Source: an uncultured Roseobacter sp. (GTDB lineage Bacteria > Pseudomonadota > Alphaproteobacteria > Rhodobacterales > Rhodobacteraceae). Taken from it: a stretch of 64,000 bases of DNA. Of this stretch, positions 54,638-64,000 are shown one piece after another. A model generated the notes under the pieces. The model made no database searches and was not told where the DNA came from. It saw nothing but the letters and a program-made list of their open reading frames with translations. A program made the position numbers and the translations under genes. Each line of letters opens with the position of its first letter. Within the stretch, counting starts at the first letter, position 1. The stretch is taken from positions 744,001-808,000 of the forward strand of contig NZ_CANLKW010000001.1 in NCBI RefSeq assembly GCF_947491795.1, in the 5' to 3' direction.

Positions 54638-56722
54638 ATGAGCCGCCGATTTTGGTTCCGCAGGCACGGAACACGCCGCTTCATGCAGAAGTTCTGCATT
54701 TCGAAACCGGATCAGCTCTGGAAACGATATGTCCTGGCCATAACCTTTCTGGTGGGCATGCTGGGCACGGTTCATGCGGTATCCCTGGCCAGCACCAGAA
54801 TGCTGGACAGACACGCGGAACTGGCAGGGCTCGCAGCCGACCAGCGCATGCTGAGCCAGCGCGTCCTGTTCTATATGAACCGCTTTGCTGAGACCGGCAG
54901 CCAGTCCACCAAAGAAGGTCTGATCACTGCAGCCGAAGCTTTTGAGCAAACCCACAGGCTGCTGAACGCACGCCAGGACCTGCCACCAGAGGTGCGCTCT
55001 TATTACACCGGCTCCGGCGACATACCGCTGGATCAGCTGTCAGCCCGGTTTGGCGCAATGGCAATTTATTTTCCAGATTCCACTGGTGAGGAACGCGAAA
55101 ACATCCGCGAGCAGCTGAACCTCTGGGCCAAGACGGAACTGCTGGACCGCCTGGATGCGATGGTTGCTCTTTATGATGCCGGCGTCTCCCAACAACTTTC
55201 ACGGCTGAAACAGGTACAGCATGCGGCCTTCTTCTGTGCGCTTCTGCTTCTGACCATTGAAGCGTTGCTGATTTTTCTGCCAGCACAGATCAGTGTGACC
55301 CGGGCCTTTCAACGTCTGGAACGTCGCAAAGCGCAGCTTCTGACATCTCACCGCAAAGCGCAGGACCGGAACGCCGAACTTATACAGGTGCACAGATCGC
55401 TGAACTATGCCGCTACGCATGACCCGCTTACAGGCCTCGCAAACCGGCGCGCGGTACAAAGCTATATGAACACTTTCGAAGTGACAGAGGAGAACGGCGA
55501 TGTCGGTATCTGCCTTCTCAAAATCGATCTGGATCATTTCAAGGCCGTCAATGACACGCTGGGACACGGGGCGGGTGATGAGGTACTGGTCAGGGTTGCC
55601 CGTCTTCTGAATAAACATGCCCGCAGAGAAGACTTTGTCGCCCGTATCGGCGGCGATGAATTCATTATGGTGCTGACCTCGCGCCTCGCACCGGACTATG
55701 TCGAGGACCTGGGCGCCAGGATCATCGCCGCGGCCAGCGCCCCGATGTCGATCCAGGGGCAGGTCTGCCGCATCGGCGCCAGCATCGGCTACACCTTTGC
55801 CAGTTCCTCGACCGCAACACAGGACCAGCTGCTGATCGAGGCTGATCTGGCGCTTTACCGGGCGAAACGCGCAGGCCGGGGCACGGTTTGCCGTTATTCA
55901 GATGAAATGCGTTCGGACATCGAAACGCGGCACGTGCTTTTTGACGAAATCAACCGCGGCTTTACCGAGGATCAGTTCAAGGCCTTTATCCAGCCACAGG
56001 TCTGCACACAAACGGGTGAGCTGACCGGCGGCGAAATCCTTGTTCGCTGGAACCATCCTGAACGCGGGATCGTGCCGCCAGCACTATTCATGGCCGCGGC
56101 AGGCGAAGCCGGGCTGCTGAACCAGATCGACATGCTGATGCTGGAAAAAGGACTGGATCTGCTGGAATCGGTGCGTGCACAGGGCGTGAACCTGCCGAAA
56201 ATCTCCTTTAACGCCTCTCCGGCAACCCTGCGCGATCCTTTCCTGCCAGAACGGATGATGCAGGAAGTGCGCGCGCGTCACCTCCAGCCTTCGGACCTCT
56301 CGCTCGAAGTGCTGGAGACGACACTCATCGAAAGCGGAGAGGATGTGGCCGTGGAAACCGTAAACCGGATTGCCGAGGCAGGTTTCTCGGTTTTCCTCGA
56401 CGATTTTGGTACTGGCTATGCTTCGATTTCAACTTTGGCACATCTCAGGCTGAGCGGGCTGAAGCTGGACCGGTCGCTGATCTCACCTGTTCCGGAGGCA
56501 CGGGCCGAAAGCATTATCAGCGCACTGGTCGACCTGTCCAAAAGGCTGGATATGTCCATTATCACCGAGGGCGTCGAGACACACGAACAGCTGGACGCGG
56601 TCCACAGGCTGGGATGCAATATCATCCAGGGCTTCCTGATCGCCGAGCCTATGCCGCAGGAAGAGTTCACGACCTGGTATCAGAGCGGTGCTGACGCCCC
56701 GATGGACCGCCTGCGGGCCTGA
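54638..56722 (+). CDS. Membrane diguanylate cyclase/phosphodiesterase (GGDEF-EAL)
   Basis: 694 residues. TM1 is ~31-50 and TM2 ~190-212, enclosing a periplasmic region with 'LAADQRMLSQRVLFYMNR', the PilJ/NarX-like sensor helices. GGDEF is intact at 338-342 with inhibitory RxxD (RRED) at 329-332, so it can make c-di-GMP under product control. EAL is 'EIL' at 466-468, with 'DDFGTGYAS' at 588-596, so phosphodiesterase activity is plausible. Net sign of action cannot be told. It sits between the AstE-like gene and the convergent deacetylase, breaking the trp block. Confidence 0.9.
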   Translation: MSRRFWFRRHGTRRFMQKFCISKPDQLWKRYVLAITFLVGMLGTVHAVSLASTRMLDRHAELAGLAADQRMLSQRVLFYMNRFAETGSQSTKEGLITAAEAFEQTHRLLNARQDLPPEVRSYYTGSGDIPLDQLSARFGAMAIYFPDSTGEERENIREQLNLWAKTELLDRLDAMVALYDAGVSQQLSRLKQVQHAAFFCALLLLTIEALLIFLPAQISVTRAFQRLERRKAQLLTSHRKAQDRNAELIQVHRSLNYAATHDPLTGLANRRAVQSYMNTFEVTEENGDVGICLLKIDLDHFKAVNDTLGHGAGDEVLVRVARLLNKHARREDFVARIGGDEFIMVLTSRLAPDYVEDLGARIIAAASAPMSIQGQVCRIGASIGYTFASSSTATQDQLLIEADLALYRAKRAGRGTVCRYSDEMRSDIETRHVLFDEINRGFTEDQFKAFIQPQVCTQTGELTGGEILVRWNHPERGIVPPALFMAAAGEAGLLNQIDMLMLEKGLDLLESVRAQGVNLPKISFNASPATLRDPFLPERMMQEVRARHLQPSDLSLEVLETTLIESGEDVAVETVNRIAEAGFSVFLDDFGTGYASISTLAHLRLSGLKLDRSLISPVPEARAESIISALVDLSKRLDMSIITEGVETHEQLDAVHRLGCNIIQGFLIAEPMPQEEFTTWYQSGADAPMDRLRA

Positions 56723-56733
56723 GATCTGATCTC

Positions 56734-58698
56734 TCAGATCCCGTCCTGAACCGTCAGCGCAGCACTGACCGGCACGATCGCCACACGTCCGGCTCTGTCC
56801 TGGAGCGCCCAGAGCAGCAGGGCAGTCACTGTCTCTTCGCGCAACCGGCCGAGCATCACAACGCCGCCTTCCTGTGTGGCACGAAAAGCGGCCTGATCCA
56901 GGAAACGGCGGATGACAGCCGGAGACTGGCCCTCGCCGTCAAAGTCCCGGAACACCACAGCCGACGGAACGCCTGCGCGCGCAGCAAGTTTCTGCACGGT
57001 ATTCAGACCACGGTTTTGCGTCACAAATCCATGGCCGCTGTCCGCGAGGCTTCCTGTGATCTGCGCACTGGCGTCCCGGGTGGTCTGCACCCCTGTGCCG
57101 GGGCCTTCAAGCACGCCAACCGCTTCCGGCACGGCCTCGAGCGCTGCGGCCAGCGTTACCGCGGCATCACTGGCGTTTGCACCCTCGGGCAGATCGACCA
57201 GCGACAACACCTCAAAACCCTGCGCACGGTACGCCGTAGCCCGTTCCGCCGCGTCCGGCAGCGTGGCATCGACGGCGAAACTGACCGGATAGGGAAAACT
57301 CCGCAACGCGGGTAGTCCGATTGTTCCCGCAGACAAATCCGCGCCGCCGTCCATCAGAACGATGGCCATCACCGGTTTGTCGTCCGGATTTTCGGCGGGC
57401 ACAGCGAAACGTTCCACCGGACGGGATGGTGCCGCCTCAGGGTCCTGCGTGGCTGTTTCATCTGGCGTGTCCGGCGCGACTGTTTCGGGTGCCGGTGCTT
57501 CTGACGCGTCTGTGTCGTTTGTATCTCCAAGATTTGGTAGCCGGTTGGTGCGTATCCCCTGAGCCAGATCGCCCAGCGTTCCCTGCAGCGCACCGTTGGC
57601 AGGTGCTGCTTCCGTCGCTGGTTTCGCAGGGGGCGGGCCGGAGGATACATCCGCGATGGCGGCCGCCTCATCGCGTGGCTGCTGCACAGTTTCAGGCCGC
57701 ACAACGGCGGTTTCGATCTCGGGCGCGCGCTCCGGACTGGTGGAAACGGTCTCTCCCGTCGGGGCGACCGGCGCGGGCGCCTCTGTCTGAGCTGGTGTGG
57801 TCTGAACGGCGGGGGCATCGGCGGTCGCCGTATCCGTCCCCGAAGACGCCTCGGCATCATTGGGGACAGCTTCAGAACCGGACTGCAAAGGGACGGTCGA
57901 AGTGTCCGCGCGGCCCGGCGTTTCTTCCGACGGGCTGATGAGCGCGGCCAGTTCTACACCTGCATCACCTGTCCCGGGCGTTTCTGGTTGCTGTGTTTCC
58001 AGACCGACCTCGGGACCCATTGCTGCAAAGGCAGACTGCTCGGCAGGTACCGGTGGCACAGGCGGTTGTGCAGGATCCACCGAAATCGAGGTTTCAGCGG
58101 AGGCGGATGGTGCGACAGGAACCGCTGGCGCAGACAAACCGGCGATCTCGGTCTGAACAACCGGCGCGCCGGGCTGAACCGGATCAGAGACAACCGTTTC
58201 GGACCCTGTCGGGGCGGTCGGCATGGGCGTTTGCGGGACAGGCAATGCGGCACTGTCCGTCGATACGCTGACCGTCGGCTCTGTCGCTGGCGCCGCAAGG
58301 CTGGTGGTCTGCCCGGCACCAGCCACCGGTGCGTCCACAGCAGGTGCGTTCAGTGCAGTCGCGGGCGCGGCAGAAGGATCCGGCGTACCAAGGGAAGAAG
58401 CGCTCCCGGCGAGCGGTACGGCAGCTGGCATTGTGTCACTGCCGCGAAGTCCCGCGAGCGTATCGGGTTCAGGTGCTGTTTCAAACGCGGTGGCTGCGAC
58501 CGGGGCCTGTCCCACCGGCTCAGGCTGCACTGGCGCAGTCGGCTCTGACGTGGTGGGCTGTTGCGCAATCTCTGTCGTCCCGGACGTCTCCGGTGCCACG
58601 ACAGCACCCGGCCCGTCGGCAAGAACAGACAGCAGGACAACGCCGCTCAGACTGACGCAGCTGCCCCACACCATCCCTCTGATAAAACTTCTGGCCAC
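56734..58698 (-). CDS. Divergent polysaccharide deacetylase with long Pro/Ala-rich region
   Basis: 654 residues. N-terminal anchor 'GMVWGSCVSLSGVVLLSVLAD' (~8-28). Residues ~30-430 are Pro/Ala/Thr/Glu-rich and low complexity, apparently disordered and periplasmic. The C-terminal ~200 residues ('MAIVLMDGGADLSAGTIGL', 'VSFAVDATLPDAAERATAYR', 'FEVLSLVDLPEGANASDAAV', 'FVTQNRGLNTVQKLA', 'VVFRDFDGEG') match the YibQ/DUF610 divergent polysaccharide deacetylase fold. Metal ligand residues are partly kept. A cell-wall or envelope role is likely. Convergent with the GGDEF-EAL gene. Confidence 0.8.
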   Translation of the reverse strand: MARSFIRGMVWGSCVSLSGVVLLSVLADGPGAVVAPETSGTTEIAQQPTTSEPTAPVQPEPVGQAPVAATAFETAPEPDTLAGLRGSDTMPAAVPLAGSASSLGTPDPSAAPATALNAPAVDAPVAGAGQTTSLAAPATEPTVSVSTDSAALPVPQTPMPTAPTGSETVVSDPVQPGAPVVQTEIAGLSAPAVPVAPSASAETSISVDPAQPPVPPVPAEQSAFAAMGPEVGLETQQPETPGTGDAGVELAALISPSEETPGRADTSTVPLQSGSEAVPNDAEASSGTDTATADAPAVQTTPAQTEAPAPVAPTGETVSTSPERAPEIETAVVRPETVQQPRDEAAAIADVSSGPPPAKPATEAAPANGALQGTLGDLAQGIRTNRLPNLGDTNDTDASEAPAPETVAPDTPDETATQDPEAAPSRPVERFAVPAENPDDKPVMAIVLMDGGADLSAGTIGLPALRSFPYPVSFAVDATLPDAAERATAYRAQGFEVLSLVDLPEGANASDAAVTLAAALEAVPEAVGVLEGPGTGVQTTRDASAQITGSLADSGHGFVTQNRGLNTVQKLAARAGVPSAVVFRDFDGEGQSPAVIRRFLDQAAFRATQEGGVVMLGRLREETVTALLLWALQDRAGRVAIVPVSAALTVQDGI

Positions 58699-58887
58699 CC
58701 TGCGCCCGTCCTCTCAGTTTTCTCACCCCCGGCTCCGGGCACGCGGCCACTCAACCGTCCTGCGGGTTTCCTCTCACATGCGCGGCGGCGCCACCTCTTG
58801 ACGCAGGCTACCAACCCTGAACATGTATGCGCGATGTATACCGCGTCTGGGGCCTCTGTCTCCAGCCCTGAAAGTAAAGTTTTGGAC

Positions 58888-59469
58888 ATGTTGCTGCTGA
58901 TCGACAACTACGACAGTTTCACCTACAACCTTGTGCATTATCTGGGCAGCCTGGGCGCAGATATTGTGGTCCGGCGCAATGACGCCCTGGATGTGCAGGA
59001 AGCGATGGGGATGAATCCCGCTGGCATTCTGCTGTCACCCGGCCCCTGCGATCCTGATCAGGCAGGTATCTGCCTGGCGCTGACGCAGGCAGCAGCGGAA
59101 ACCCGCACGCCGCTGATGGGTGTCTGTCTGGGCCATCAGACCATCGGGCAGGCTTTTGGTGGCAGCGTTGTCCGCGCCGACGAGATCGTTCACGGCAAAA
59201 TGGGGCACATCAGTCACCGGGGCACAGGCCTTTTTGCCGGACTGCCCAGCCCCTTTGACGCGACCCGGTATCACTCCCTGGTGGTCGAGCGGGCCAGCCT
59301 GCCGGACGCCCTTGAAATCACGGCTGAGCTGCAGGACGGCACGATCATGGGCCTGCAGCACAAAGAGCTGCCCATTCACGGCGTTCAGTTTCATCCGGAA
59401 TCAATAAGATCCGAGCATGGCCACGCGCTTTTGCAGAATTTCCTCAATGAGATGAAGGTACCCGCATGA
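58888..59469 (+). CDS. trpG: Anthranilate synthase component II (glutamine amidotransferase)
   Basis: 193 residues from ATG at 58888 ('[19 protein letters not shown]'); longer frame starts upstream are unsupported. The catalytic Cys is in '[18 protein letters not shown]' and His/Glu in '[17 protein letters not shown]'. '[14 protein letters not shown]' is the oxyanion region. It supplies ammonia to TrpE. ATGA overlap with trpD starts the trpG-trpD-ung-trpC chain. ~190 bases of upstream spacer with no gene probably hold the promoter, shared divergently with the deacetylase. Confidence 0.96.
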   Translation: MLLLIDNYDSFTYNLVHYLGSLGADIVVRRNDALDVQEAMGMNPAGILLSPGPCDPDQAGICLALTQAAAETRTPLMGVCLGHQTIGQAFGGSVVRADEIVHGKMGHISHRGTGLFAGLPSPFDATRYHSLVVERASLPDALEITAELQDGTIMGLQHKELPIHGVQFHPESIRSEHGHALLQNFLNEMKVPA

Positions 59470-60482
59470 GTGACGCGCTGAAACCGCTGATCGGTGCGGC
59501 AGCAGATGGCCCGCTGACCAAAGCCCAGGCCGAGCAGGCCTTTGCCATATTGTTTGAAGGTGAAGCCACACCCAGCCAGATCGGCGGTCTGCTGATGGCG
59601 TTGCGCACACGCGGTGAAACAGTGGATGAATACGCCGCCGCCGCCGCTGTAATGCGCGGCAAGTGCAATGCGGTACAGGCGCCGGCAGGTGCGATGGACA
59701 TCGTCGGGACCGGCGGCGACGGAAAAGGAACGCTCAATATCTCAACGGCGACGGCATTTGTCGTCGCAGGGGCCGGTGTCGTGGTGGCCAAGCACGGCAA
59801 CAGGAATCTGAGCTCAAAATCGGGTGCTGCGGATGCGCTGACCCAGATGGGGCTGAACGTCATGGTCGGCCCCAAAGTTGTGGAGAAAGCCCTGGCCGAG
59901 GCGGGGATCGGGTTCATGATGGCCCCGATGCACCATCCCGCGATTGCCCATGTGATGCCAACCCGGGCCGAGCTCGGAACACGCACGATTTTCAACATTC
60001 TGGGGCCGCTCACCAATCCTGCCGGTGTCAAACGGCAGCTGACGGGCGCGTTTTCACGCGATCTGATCCGCCCCATGGCGGAAACCCTGGCCGCACTCGG
60101 CTCCGAGCGGGCCTGGCTGGTGCACGGGTCGGACGGCACGGACGAGCTGACGATCACGGGTGTCAGCTGGGTGTGTGATCTGGCGGAGGGCACTGTTACA
60201 GATACAGAAGTGCACCCGGAGGACGCCGGGTTGCCGGTGCATCCCTTTGAGGCGATCGTCGGCGGGACACCTGAGGAAAACGCGCGTGATTTCCGGGCCC
60301 TGCTGGCCGGTGAACCCTCTGCCTATCGCGATGCCGTTCTGCTGAACTCAGCAGCAGCGCTGGTTGTGGCCGGGGTAGCTGCTGATCTTAAAGACGGCGT
60401 GGAACAGGCCCGCCAGTCCATCGACAGCGGTGCGGCATCCGACAAGATCGCGGCAGTTGCCCGGATCACTCAGTCCGCGTGA
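59466..60482 (+). CDS. trpD: Anthranilate phosphoribosyltransferase
   Basis: 338 residues. '[20 protein letters not shown]' is the PRPP/anthranilate glycine loop (GTGGDG..tlNiST), with '[20 protein letters not shown]', '[19 protein letters not shown]' and '[14 protein letters not shown]'. Converts anthranilate to phosphoribosyl anthranilate. Starts inside the trpG stop (ATGA) and its stop overlaps the GTG of ung. Confidence 0.96.
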   Translation: MSDALKPLIGAAADGPLTKAQAEQAFAILFEGEATPSQIGGLLMALRTRGETVDEYAAAAAVMRGKCNAVQAPAGAMDIVGTGGDGKGTLNISTATAFVVAGAGVVVAKHGNRNLSSKSGAADALTQMGLNVMVGPKVVEKALAEAGIGFMMAPMHHPAIAHVMPTRAELGTRTIFNILGPLTNPAGVKRQLTGAFSRDLIRPMAETLAALGSERAWLVHGSDGTDELTITGVSWVCDLAEGTVTDTEVHPEDAGLPVHPFEAIVGGTPEENARDFRALLAGEPSAYRDAVLLNSAAALVVAGVAADLKDGVEQARQSIDSGAASDKIAAVARITQSA

Positions 60483-61150
60483 GCCGGTTTGACCTGAGCC
60501 GTCTGGGGGACTGGGCAGCCTTACCCTTTTTTCATGAGGATCTGCCCGGGATCGCAGAGCGCCTTGCCGCCGACACCCGCGAAATACTGCCGCCCAGAGA
60601 GCAGGTGTTCGCTGCCCTGGAACGCACCCAGCCTGATGCCACGCGTGTGGTGATACTGGGCCAGGACCCCTACCCAACACCCGGACACGCACATGGTCTC
60701 GCCTTTTCGGCAGAGGCAGACGTCAAACCGCTGCCGCGTTCACTGGGGAACATCTTTAAGGAACTGCAGGCCGATACCGGTGCCCGCCCCATAGATGCGG
60801 ATCTGCGGTTCTGGGCAGATCAGGGGGTTTTGCTTTTGAACACATGCCTGACGGTGCCGGCAGGAAACGCCGGAGGACATACAAAGCTGGGCTGGCAGAA
60901 CCTCACAGCACAGGTGCTGGACAGGCTGGCGGCAGAACCGCGCGTCTTTCTGCTCTGGGGCGCTGCGGCGCATAAGGCAGCGACGGGAATTGATCCCGAA
61001 CGGCACCTGAAGATTATGACGGCGCATCCCTCGCCCCTGTCTGCGCGACGCGGATTTTTCGGTTCCCGTCCCTTTTCGCGCAGCAATGCATGGTTGCAGG
61101 CCCGTGGCCATCAGGCCATAAACTGGGCCAGCGCGCCGGAGGCCATATGA
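60479..61150 (+). CDS. ung: Uracil-DNA glycosylase, family 1
   Basis: 223 residues from GTG at 60479. Motif '[20 protein letters not shown]' has the catalytic Asp (GQDPYP); '[17 protein letters not shown]' is present, and '[21 protein letters not shown]' has the H-P-S-P-L loop that pinches DNA. It removes uracil from DNA. Placement inside the trp chain, with 4-bp overlaps to trpD and trpC, is a conserved oddity in Rhodobacterales I believe, but unrelated to tryptophan. Confidence 0.96.
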   Translation: MSRFDLSRLGDWAALPFFHEDLPGIAERLAADTREILPPREQVFAALERTQPDATRVVILGQDPYPTPGHAHGLAFSAEADVKPLPRSLGNIFKELQADTGARPIDADLRFWADQGVLLLNTCLTVPAGNAGGHTKLGWQNLTAQVLDRLAAEPRVFLLWGAAAHKAATGIDPERHLKIMTAHPSPLSARRGFFGSRPFSRSNAWLQARGHQAINWASAPEAI

Positions 61151-61959
61151 CAGACACGATCCTTGATAAAATCAAAGCATACAAACTCGAAGAGGTCGCC
61201 GCCGACAAAGCGGTCAAACCGCTGGCAGACGTCGAGGCCGAGGCCCGCGCGGCAGGCCCTGTGCGCCCCTTTGCCGAAAATCTGCACCAGAGGTCAATTT
61301 CGGGCTATGGCCTGATCGCAGAGATCAAAAAAGCCAGCCCGTCCAAAGGGCTGATCCGTGCAGACTTTGATCCGGCCGCTCTGGCCATGGCCTATGCAGA
61401 AGGCGGTGCCACCTGTTTGTCAGTGCTGACAGACACGCCCAGCTTTCAGGGCGCGAAAGAGTTTCTGGTTGCGGCCCGCGCCGCCTGTGATCTGCCGGTT
61501 CTGCGCAAGGATTTCATGTACGACACCTACCAGGTCGCCGAGGCGCGCGCGATGGGGGCCGATTGTATTCTGATCATCATGGCCTCGGTCAGCGATGAGC
61601 AGGCAGCCGAGCTTGAAGAAGCGGCGGCAGAATGGGGCATGGATGCGCTTCTGGAGGTTCATGATGCCGCCGAACTGGAACGCGCCAGCCGCCTGAAAAG
61701 CCGCCTGATGGGCATCAATAACCGTAACCTGAAGACTTTTGAAACAACTCTGGACACCACGCGCACCCTGTCGTGCGATGTGCCCGCAGACCGGCTGATT
61801 GTCGCGGAATCCGGGCTGAGCACGCCCGCCGATCTGGCAGATATGGCAAAATACGGCGCGCGGATTTTCCTTATCGGAGAAAGCCTGATGCGTCAGGACG
61901 ATGTGGAAACCGCAACACGGACCCTACTGGCCAACCCCGTCACGGCCGGGGGGATGTGA
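61147..61959 (+). CDS. trpC: Indole-3-glycerol phosphate synthase
   Basis: 270 residues from ATG at 61147, overlapping the ung stop. '[20 protein letters not shown]' is the (beta)1 phosphate/substrate motif with catalytic Lys; '[20 protein letters not shown]', '[20 protein letters not shown]' and '[18 protein letters not shown]' follow. TIM-barrel enzyme of tryptophan synthesis, single domain (no PRAI fusion). moaC starts one base after its stop. Confidence 0.95.
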   Translation: MTDTILDKIKAYKLEEVAADKAVKPLADVEAEARAAGPVRPFAENLHQRSISGYGLIAEIKKASPSKGLIRADFDPAALAMAYAEGGATCLSVLTDTPSFQGAKEFLVAARAACDLPVLRKDFMYDTYQVAEARAMGADCILIIMASVSDEQAAELEEAAAEWGMDALLEVHDAAELERASRLKSRLMGINNRNLKTFETTLDTTRTLSCDVPADRLIVAESGLSTPADLADMAKYGARIFLIGESLMRQDDVETATRTLLANPVTAGGM

Positions 61960-61960
61960 C

Positions 61961-62440
61961 ATGTCAGGCAAGCTCACGCATTTCGACACCAAGGGCGATG
62001 CACATATGGTCGATGTGGGCGACAAGGCCGTGACGGACCGGATTGCCGTGGCCGCCAGCTACATTAAGATGCAGCCGGAAACATTTGAAATTATTTCAGA
62101 AGGCCGCGCGAAAAAAGGGGATGTTCTGGGAGTAGCACGGCTGGCTGGCATCATGGCGGCCAAACGCACGTCCGATCTCATTCCGCTGTGCCACCCGCTC
62201 CCCATCACCAGGGTCGCTGTCGAGCTGACACCGGATCCTGACCTGCCGGGCTTTCGTATTGAAGCGACCGTAAAGACCACTGGTCAGACCGGGGTGGAGA
62301 TGGAGGCGCTGACGGCGGCCTCTGTCGCGGCCCTGACAGTCTATGACATGGCAAAAGCCGTGGACAAGGGCATGGAGATCGGCGGCACCCGCGTTCTCTT
62401 GAAAGACGGCGGCAAATCAGGCCGTTACGTGGCGCAATGA
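61961..62440 (+). CDS. moaC: Cyclic pyranopterin monophosphate synthase MoaC
   Basis: 159 residues. '[20 protein letters not shown]' opens it, '[17 protein letters not shown]' and '[24 protein letters not shown]' give the conserved active site, including the MEALT and Lys ('[11 protein letters not shown]'). Second step of molybdenum cofactor synthesis with MoaA. ATGA overlap with moeA shows coupling of the two molybdenum cofactor genes. Confidence 0.96.
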   Translation: MSGKLTHFDTKGDAHMVDVGDKAVTDRIAVAASYIKMQPETFEIISEGRAKKGDVLGVARLAGIMAAKRTSDLIPLCHPLPITRVAVELTPDPDLPGFRIEATVKTTGQTGVEMEALTAASVAALTVYDMAKAVDKGMEIGGTRVLLKDGGKSGRYVAQ

Positions 62441-63609
62441 TCAGTGTCGCAGAGGCACTGGGCGCGCTCTTTGACCTTGTCGGCCCCACTGCCCCGGAAA
62501 TGGTTCCCCTGCGCGCCGCTGCGGGACGCGTGCTGGCCCGGGATGTCAGCGCAACACGGACCCAGCCTCCATTTGCCGCCTCATCCATGGATGGCTATGC
62601 GCTCAAACGTACTGAGGTTGAACCCGATGCGATGTTCCGCGTCATCGGAGAGGCCGCCGCCGGTCACCGCTATGATGGCACGGTTGGCCCCGGTCAGTGC
62701 ACGCGCATTTTCACGGGCGCCCCCGTGCCGGACGGTGCGGATTTTGTCGTCATTCAGGAGGACGTGACCCGCCGTGGCGGTCTGATCACCCTGAACCGTG
62801 ACGTGGACAGCAAAAACAACATCCGGCCCGCCGGGGGTGATTTTGCCAAAGGCGATATCATGTCCGCGCCGCGCTGGCTGAACCCGGCGGATATTGCCCT
62901 TCTGGCCGCGATGAACATCGCAGAAGTGCCGGTATTCCGTGCGCCGCAGGTGGCACTGCTGGCGACAGGCGACGAGCTTGTCATGCCCGGCGAAACACCC
63001 GGGCCCGATCAGATCATCGCATCGAATACGTTCGGTCTGGCCGCACAGCTTGAGGCACTGGGCGCGGTTCCACGGCTGATGCCGATTGCCCGCGACACGG
63101 AGAACTCTCTGAAAACCGTTCTGGACCTGGCGCAAAGCGCTGATCTGATCATCACCATCGGCGGCGCTTCTGTCGGTGATCATGATCTTGTGGCAGGCGT
63201 CGCGGCGGATATGGGCATGGACCAGTCATTTTACAAAGTGGCGATGCGGCCAGGCAAACCCCTGATGGCAGGCCGCCTGAACGGTGTCCCGATGATCGGT
63301 CTGCCGGGCAACCCGGTCTCTGCCCTTGTGTGTGGCACTGTCTTTGTTGCGCCGGTGGTCCGCGCGATGCTCGGACTGCCTGCCGAACCTGCTGCAAGGC
63401 AGACCGCACCACTGGCCCGGGACATGCCCGGCAACGGTCCGCGCGAGCACTACATGCGCGCGCGCCTTGGACCAGACGGGCTCGATCCGTTCACACGCCA
63501 GGACAGTTCACTGCTGACCGTTCTGGCCGGTGCTGACGCGCTGATGGTTCGTCCGCCAAAGGATCCGGCGCGGGCCGCAGGCGAGACGGTGGAATACATT
63601 CCCATCTGA
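62437..63609 (+). CDS. moeA: Molybdopterin molybdotransferase MoeA
   Basis: 390 residues. '[11 protein letters not shown]' (substrate loop), '[20 protein letters not shown]', '[20 protein letters not shown]', '[13 protein letters not shown]', '[27 protein letters not shown]' (LPGNPVSA) are the MoeA landmarks. It inserts molybdate into adenylated molybdopterin. It ends 67 bases before lexA; an SOS box lies in that gap. Confidence 0.95.
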   Translation: MISVAEALGALFDLVGPTAPEMVPLRAAAGRVLARDVSATRTQPPFAASSMDGYALKRTEVEPDAMFRVIGEAAAGHRYDGTVGPGQCTRIFTGAPVPDGADFVVIQEDVTRRGGLITLNRDVDSKNNIRPAGGDFAKGDIMSAPRWLNPADIALLAAMNIAEVPVFRAPQVALLATGDELVMPGETPGPDQIIASNTFGLAAQLEALGAVPRLMPIARDTENSLKTVLDLAQSADLIITIGGASVGDHDLVAGVAADMGMDQSFYKVAMRPGKPLMAGRLNGVPMIGLPGNPVSALVCGTVFVAPVVRAMLGLPAEPAARQTAPLARDMPGNGPREHYMRARLGPDGLDPFTRQDSSLLTVLAGADALMVRPPKDPARAAGETVEYIPI

Positions 63610-63630
63610 GCGGCTGTTGACACAAAACGT

Positions 63631-63645
63631 GAACAAGACTAGAAC
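63631..63645. promoter_or_regulatory. Alphaproteobacterial SOS (LexA) box
   Basis: GAAC-AAGACTA-GAAC is the reverse of GTTC-N7-GTTC, the direct-repeat LexA operator of alphaproteobacteria. It lies 32 bases before the lexA start, so lexA is probably self-repressed. Confidence 0.85.
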
Positions 63646-63676
63646 AAAACCACATCTTGTGGCGAAGGGACAGGAC

Positions 63677-64000
63677 ATGCTCACAAAGAAGCAACTGGAT
63701 TTGCTGGACTTTATCAACAGGCGACTGCAGCGGGACGGTGTTCCGCCGAGTTTTGACGAAATGAAAGAAGCGCTGGATCTGCGCTCGAAATCAGGCATCC
63801 ACCGTCTGATCACAGCGCTGGAAGAGCGCGGATTTATCCGCCGCCTTGCGCACCGGGCCCGCGCCATCGAGATCGTAAAGCTGCCGGAATCGCTGGGTGG
63901 TGCACCACAGCCCGGCTTTACCCCCCGCGTGATCGAGGGGGACCGCCCCGATGCGCCGCCCCCGCGCGGTGCCCAGTCTGTCAGCGGGGCCTATGCGACA
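63677..64000 (+). CDS. lexA: LexA repressor (3' truncated by window)
   Basis: The first 108 residues are present from ATG at 63677. '[18 protein letters not shown]' and '[20 protein letters not shown]' form the winged helix that reads GTTC repeats; '[16 protein letters not shown]' leads to a linker that ends at the window edge. The Ala-Gly cleavage site and Ser-Lys dyad are beyond the end. It represses SOS genes until RecA filaments trigger self-cleavage. Confidence 0.96.
   Translation, partial: MLTKKQLDLLDFINRRLQRDGVPPSFDEMKEALDLRSKSGIHRLITALEERGFIRRLAHRARAIEIVKLPESLGGAPQPGFTPRVIEGDRPDAPPPRGAQSVSGAYAT

Overview
The window reads as chromosomal DNA of a marine Rhodobacterales (Roseobacter-group) alphaproteobacterium. 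The evidence is high GC with strong GC3, the DUF177-rpmF-plsX-fabH-ihfA-merR order, the argS-SPOR-nagZ-scpA-scpB order, the trpE...trpGDC-moaC-moeA-lexA block, a VPLPA-type C-terminal sorting signal, an alphaproteobacterial direct-repeat SOS box, and a B12-dependent ribonucleotide reductase. The genus cannot be fixed by eye. There is no integrase, transposase, plasmid function or CRISPR array. Almost everything is core or family-core genome, with a few small accessory islands.

Layout. 1-8966: cut-off metzincin-like surface protein, then uup, olsB and bamE (minus), and the lipid/ribosome block DUF177-rpmF-plsX-fabH-ihfA with a MerR regulator (plus). 9024-16899: tRNA-Pro(GGG), a two-domain dCTP deaminase, then a minus-strand run argS, SPOR protein, nagZ, scpA, scpB, with dgt upstream. 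16985-21416: ErpA-like Fe-S protein, a two-gene cassette of unknown function (a four-repeat small peptide and an all-alpha protein) behind a promoter region with CtrA and DnaA sites, xthA, a Gly-rich DUF533 protein and an HNH nuclease. 21624-28471: hydrolase/AraC pair, a lower-GC ankyrin gene with a gene remnant behind it, carboxylesterase, AlkA, CobK, an MFS carrier. 28540-33647: squalene/phytoene-synthase-like protein, methyltransferase, cimA, and a cysS whose C-terminal third has a different base composition. Between cimA and cysS lies a very GC-rich spacer with an 11-bp periodic repeat. 33870-39101: aminotransferase, OM beta-barrel, MttB-family methyltransferase, EF-hand protein, sulfotransferase.

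39102-46596 holds a tiny basic protein gene missed by ordinary length cut-offs, a terminator-bounded non-coding stretch behind it, nrdJ with a well-spaced NrdR-box pair and DnaA boxes, tRNA-Pro(TGG), a tandem cold-shock protein overlapping a DUF192 gene, and pdxH. 46741-53445: fabI-LysE-gpt, an 81-base long inverted repeat, aminotransferase, ppiD, trpE. 53449-64000: AstE-like deacylase, a GGDEF-EAL protein with sensor-like N-terminus, a Pro/Ala-rich divergent polysaccharide deacetylase, then trpG-trpD-ung-trpC-moaC-moeA with 4-bp overlaps, and lexA cut by the window end.

The best candidate for something undescribed is 17321-19102: a 96-residue peptide made of four 'TTSM' repeats with leader-like N-terminus, co-oriented with a helical protein of unknown function, under a promoter carrying a perfect TTAA-N7-TTAAC CtrA site and perfect DnaA boxes. 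The cysS mosaic, the 39343-39850 small-gene/non-coding unit and the 11-bp iterated sequence before cimA are the next most unusual. All calls are from reading the sequence; no database search was run.
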